A DNA stretch of 15,050 nt from Microcystis sp. T1-4 (lineage in GTDB: Bacteria; Cyanobacteriota; Cyanobacteriia; Cyanobacteriales; Microcystaceae): assembly GCF_000297435.1 (NCBI RefSeq), contig NZ_CAIP01000034.1:1-15050 (forward strand), written 5' to 3'. Below are positions 14,964 through 15,050 of the stretch, piece after piece (within the stretch, counting starts at the first letter, position 1; every line of letters begins with the position of its first letter). The position numbers were made by a program, and so were the translations under genes. The notes below the pieces were generated by a model. The model was not told the DNA's origin. It did no database searches and saw nothing but the letters and a program-made list of their open reading frames with translations.

Positions 14964-15050
14964 TCAAGCACGGAGCGGATTAAACGGCAACCCCTTTATT
15001 ACCTGGTCAATGACATCAGGAATTACTTTTCTAATGATGTTAAATGCCCC
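14964..15050 (-). CDS. TnpB-like RNA-guided nuclease, C-terminal end (partial)
   Basis: The last 28 codons before TGA 14964-14966 read GAFNIIRKVIPDVIDQVIKG and then LPFNPLRA; the gene enters from beyond the right edge. The N-I-I-R-K-V-I-P pattern just after the expected D-x-N-G motif is typical of the C-terminus of TnpB/OrfB from IS200/IS605-family transposons. The catalytic RuvC residues and zinc finger are outside the window, so activity cannot be judged. Confidence 0.68.
   Translation of the reverse strand, partial: GAFNIIRKVIPDVIDQVIKGLPFNPLRA

Overview
The window looks like chromosomal DNA from a cyanobacterium, most likely Microcystis or a close relative. This is an inference from several signs: repeated HIP1 octamers (GCGATCGC, for example at 2321, 3741, 3988, 5152, 10957 and 14068), heptanucleotide tandem repeats between genes, a small hairpin element of the MITE kind, and cyanobacterial genes such as a CruA-type lycopene cyclase, a cytochrome M-like protein and an ACT-domain malic enzyme. 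No search was run, so the genus is a judgement.

Left part (1-2880, all minus strand): a tight cluster of three genes. It begins with a small acidic protein with an antitoxin-like N-terminus (2521-2865). An HNH endonuclease follows, its GTG start overlapping the previous stop by 4 bases (2096-2524). Last, 25 bases on, comes a large NACHT NTPase ending in near-identical 31-residue HEAT repeats, which runs off the left edge. This is the most accessory-looking, possibly defensive, part of the window.

Middle left (2881-6731): a hairpin element lies between two identical 52-base copies of the 3' end of a VanY-type carboxypeptidase gene. That gene follows a malic enzyme gene in a probable two-gene operon. 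A proline iminopeptidase gene runs the other way and converges on the remains of a TPR/GT41 glycosyltransferase gene that has lost its middle.

Middle (6732-10629): a C/G-rich repeat spacer, then a cytochrome M-like gene divergent from a MscS-type channel gene. Next is a GerMN-domain membrane protein whose start codon directly abuts a 15.6-copy heptamer array. A DUF2993 lipid-binding-type protein follows, in operon with a small hypothetical protein.

Right part (10751-15050): a CruA-type lycopene cyclase, an alpha/beta hydrolase on the other strand, and a small secreted hypothetical protein. About 450 bases without a gene follow, holding a degenerate intergenic repeat. The window ends with the last 28 codons of a TnpB-like protein of an IS200/IS605-type element, whose 3' flank may encode a guide RNA. 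Most middle and right genes are ordinary housekeeping or envelope genes. The interest lies in the NACHT/HNH cluster and in the several kinds of repeats that have reshaped gene ends and starts.
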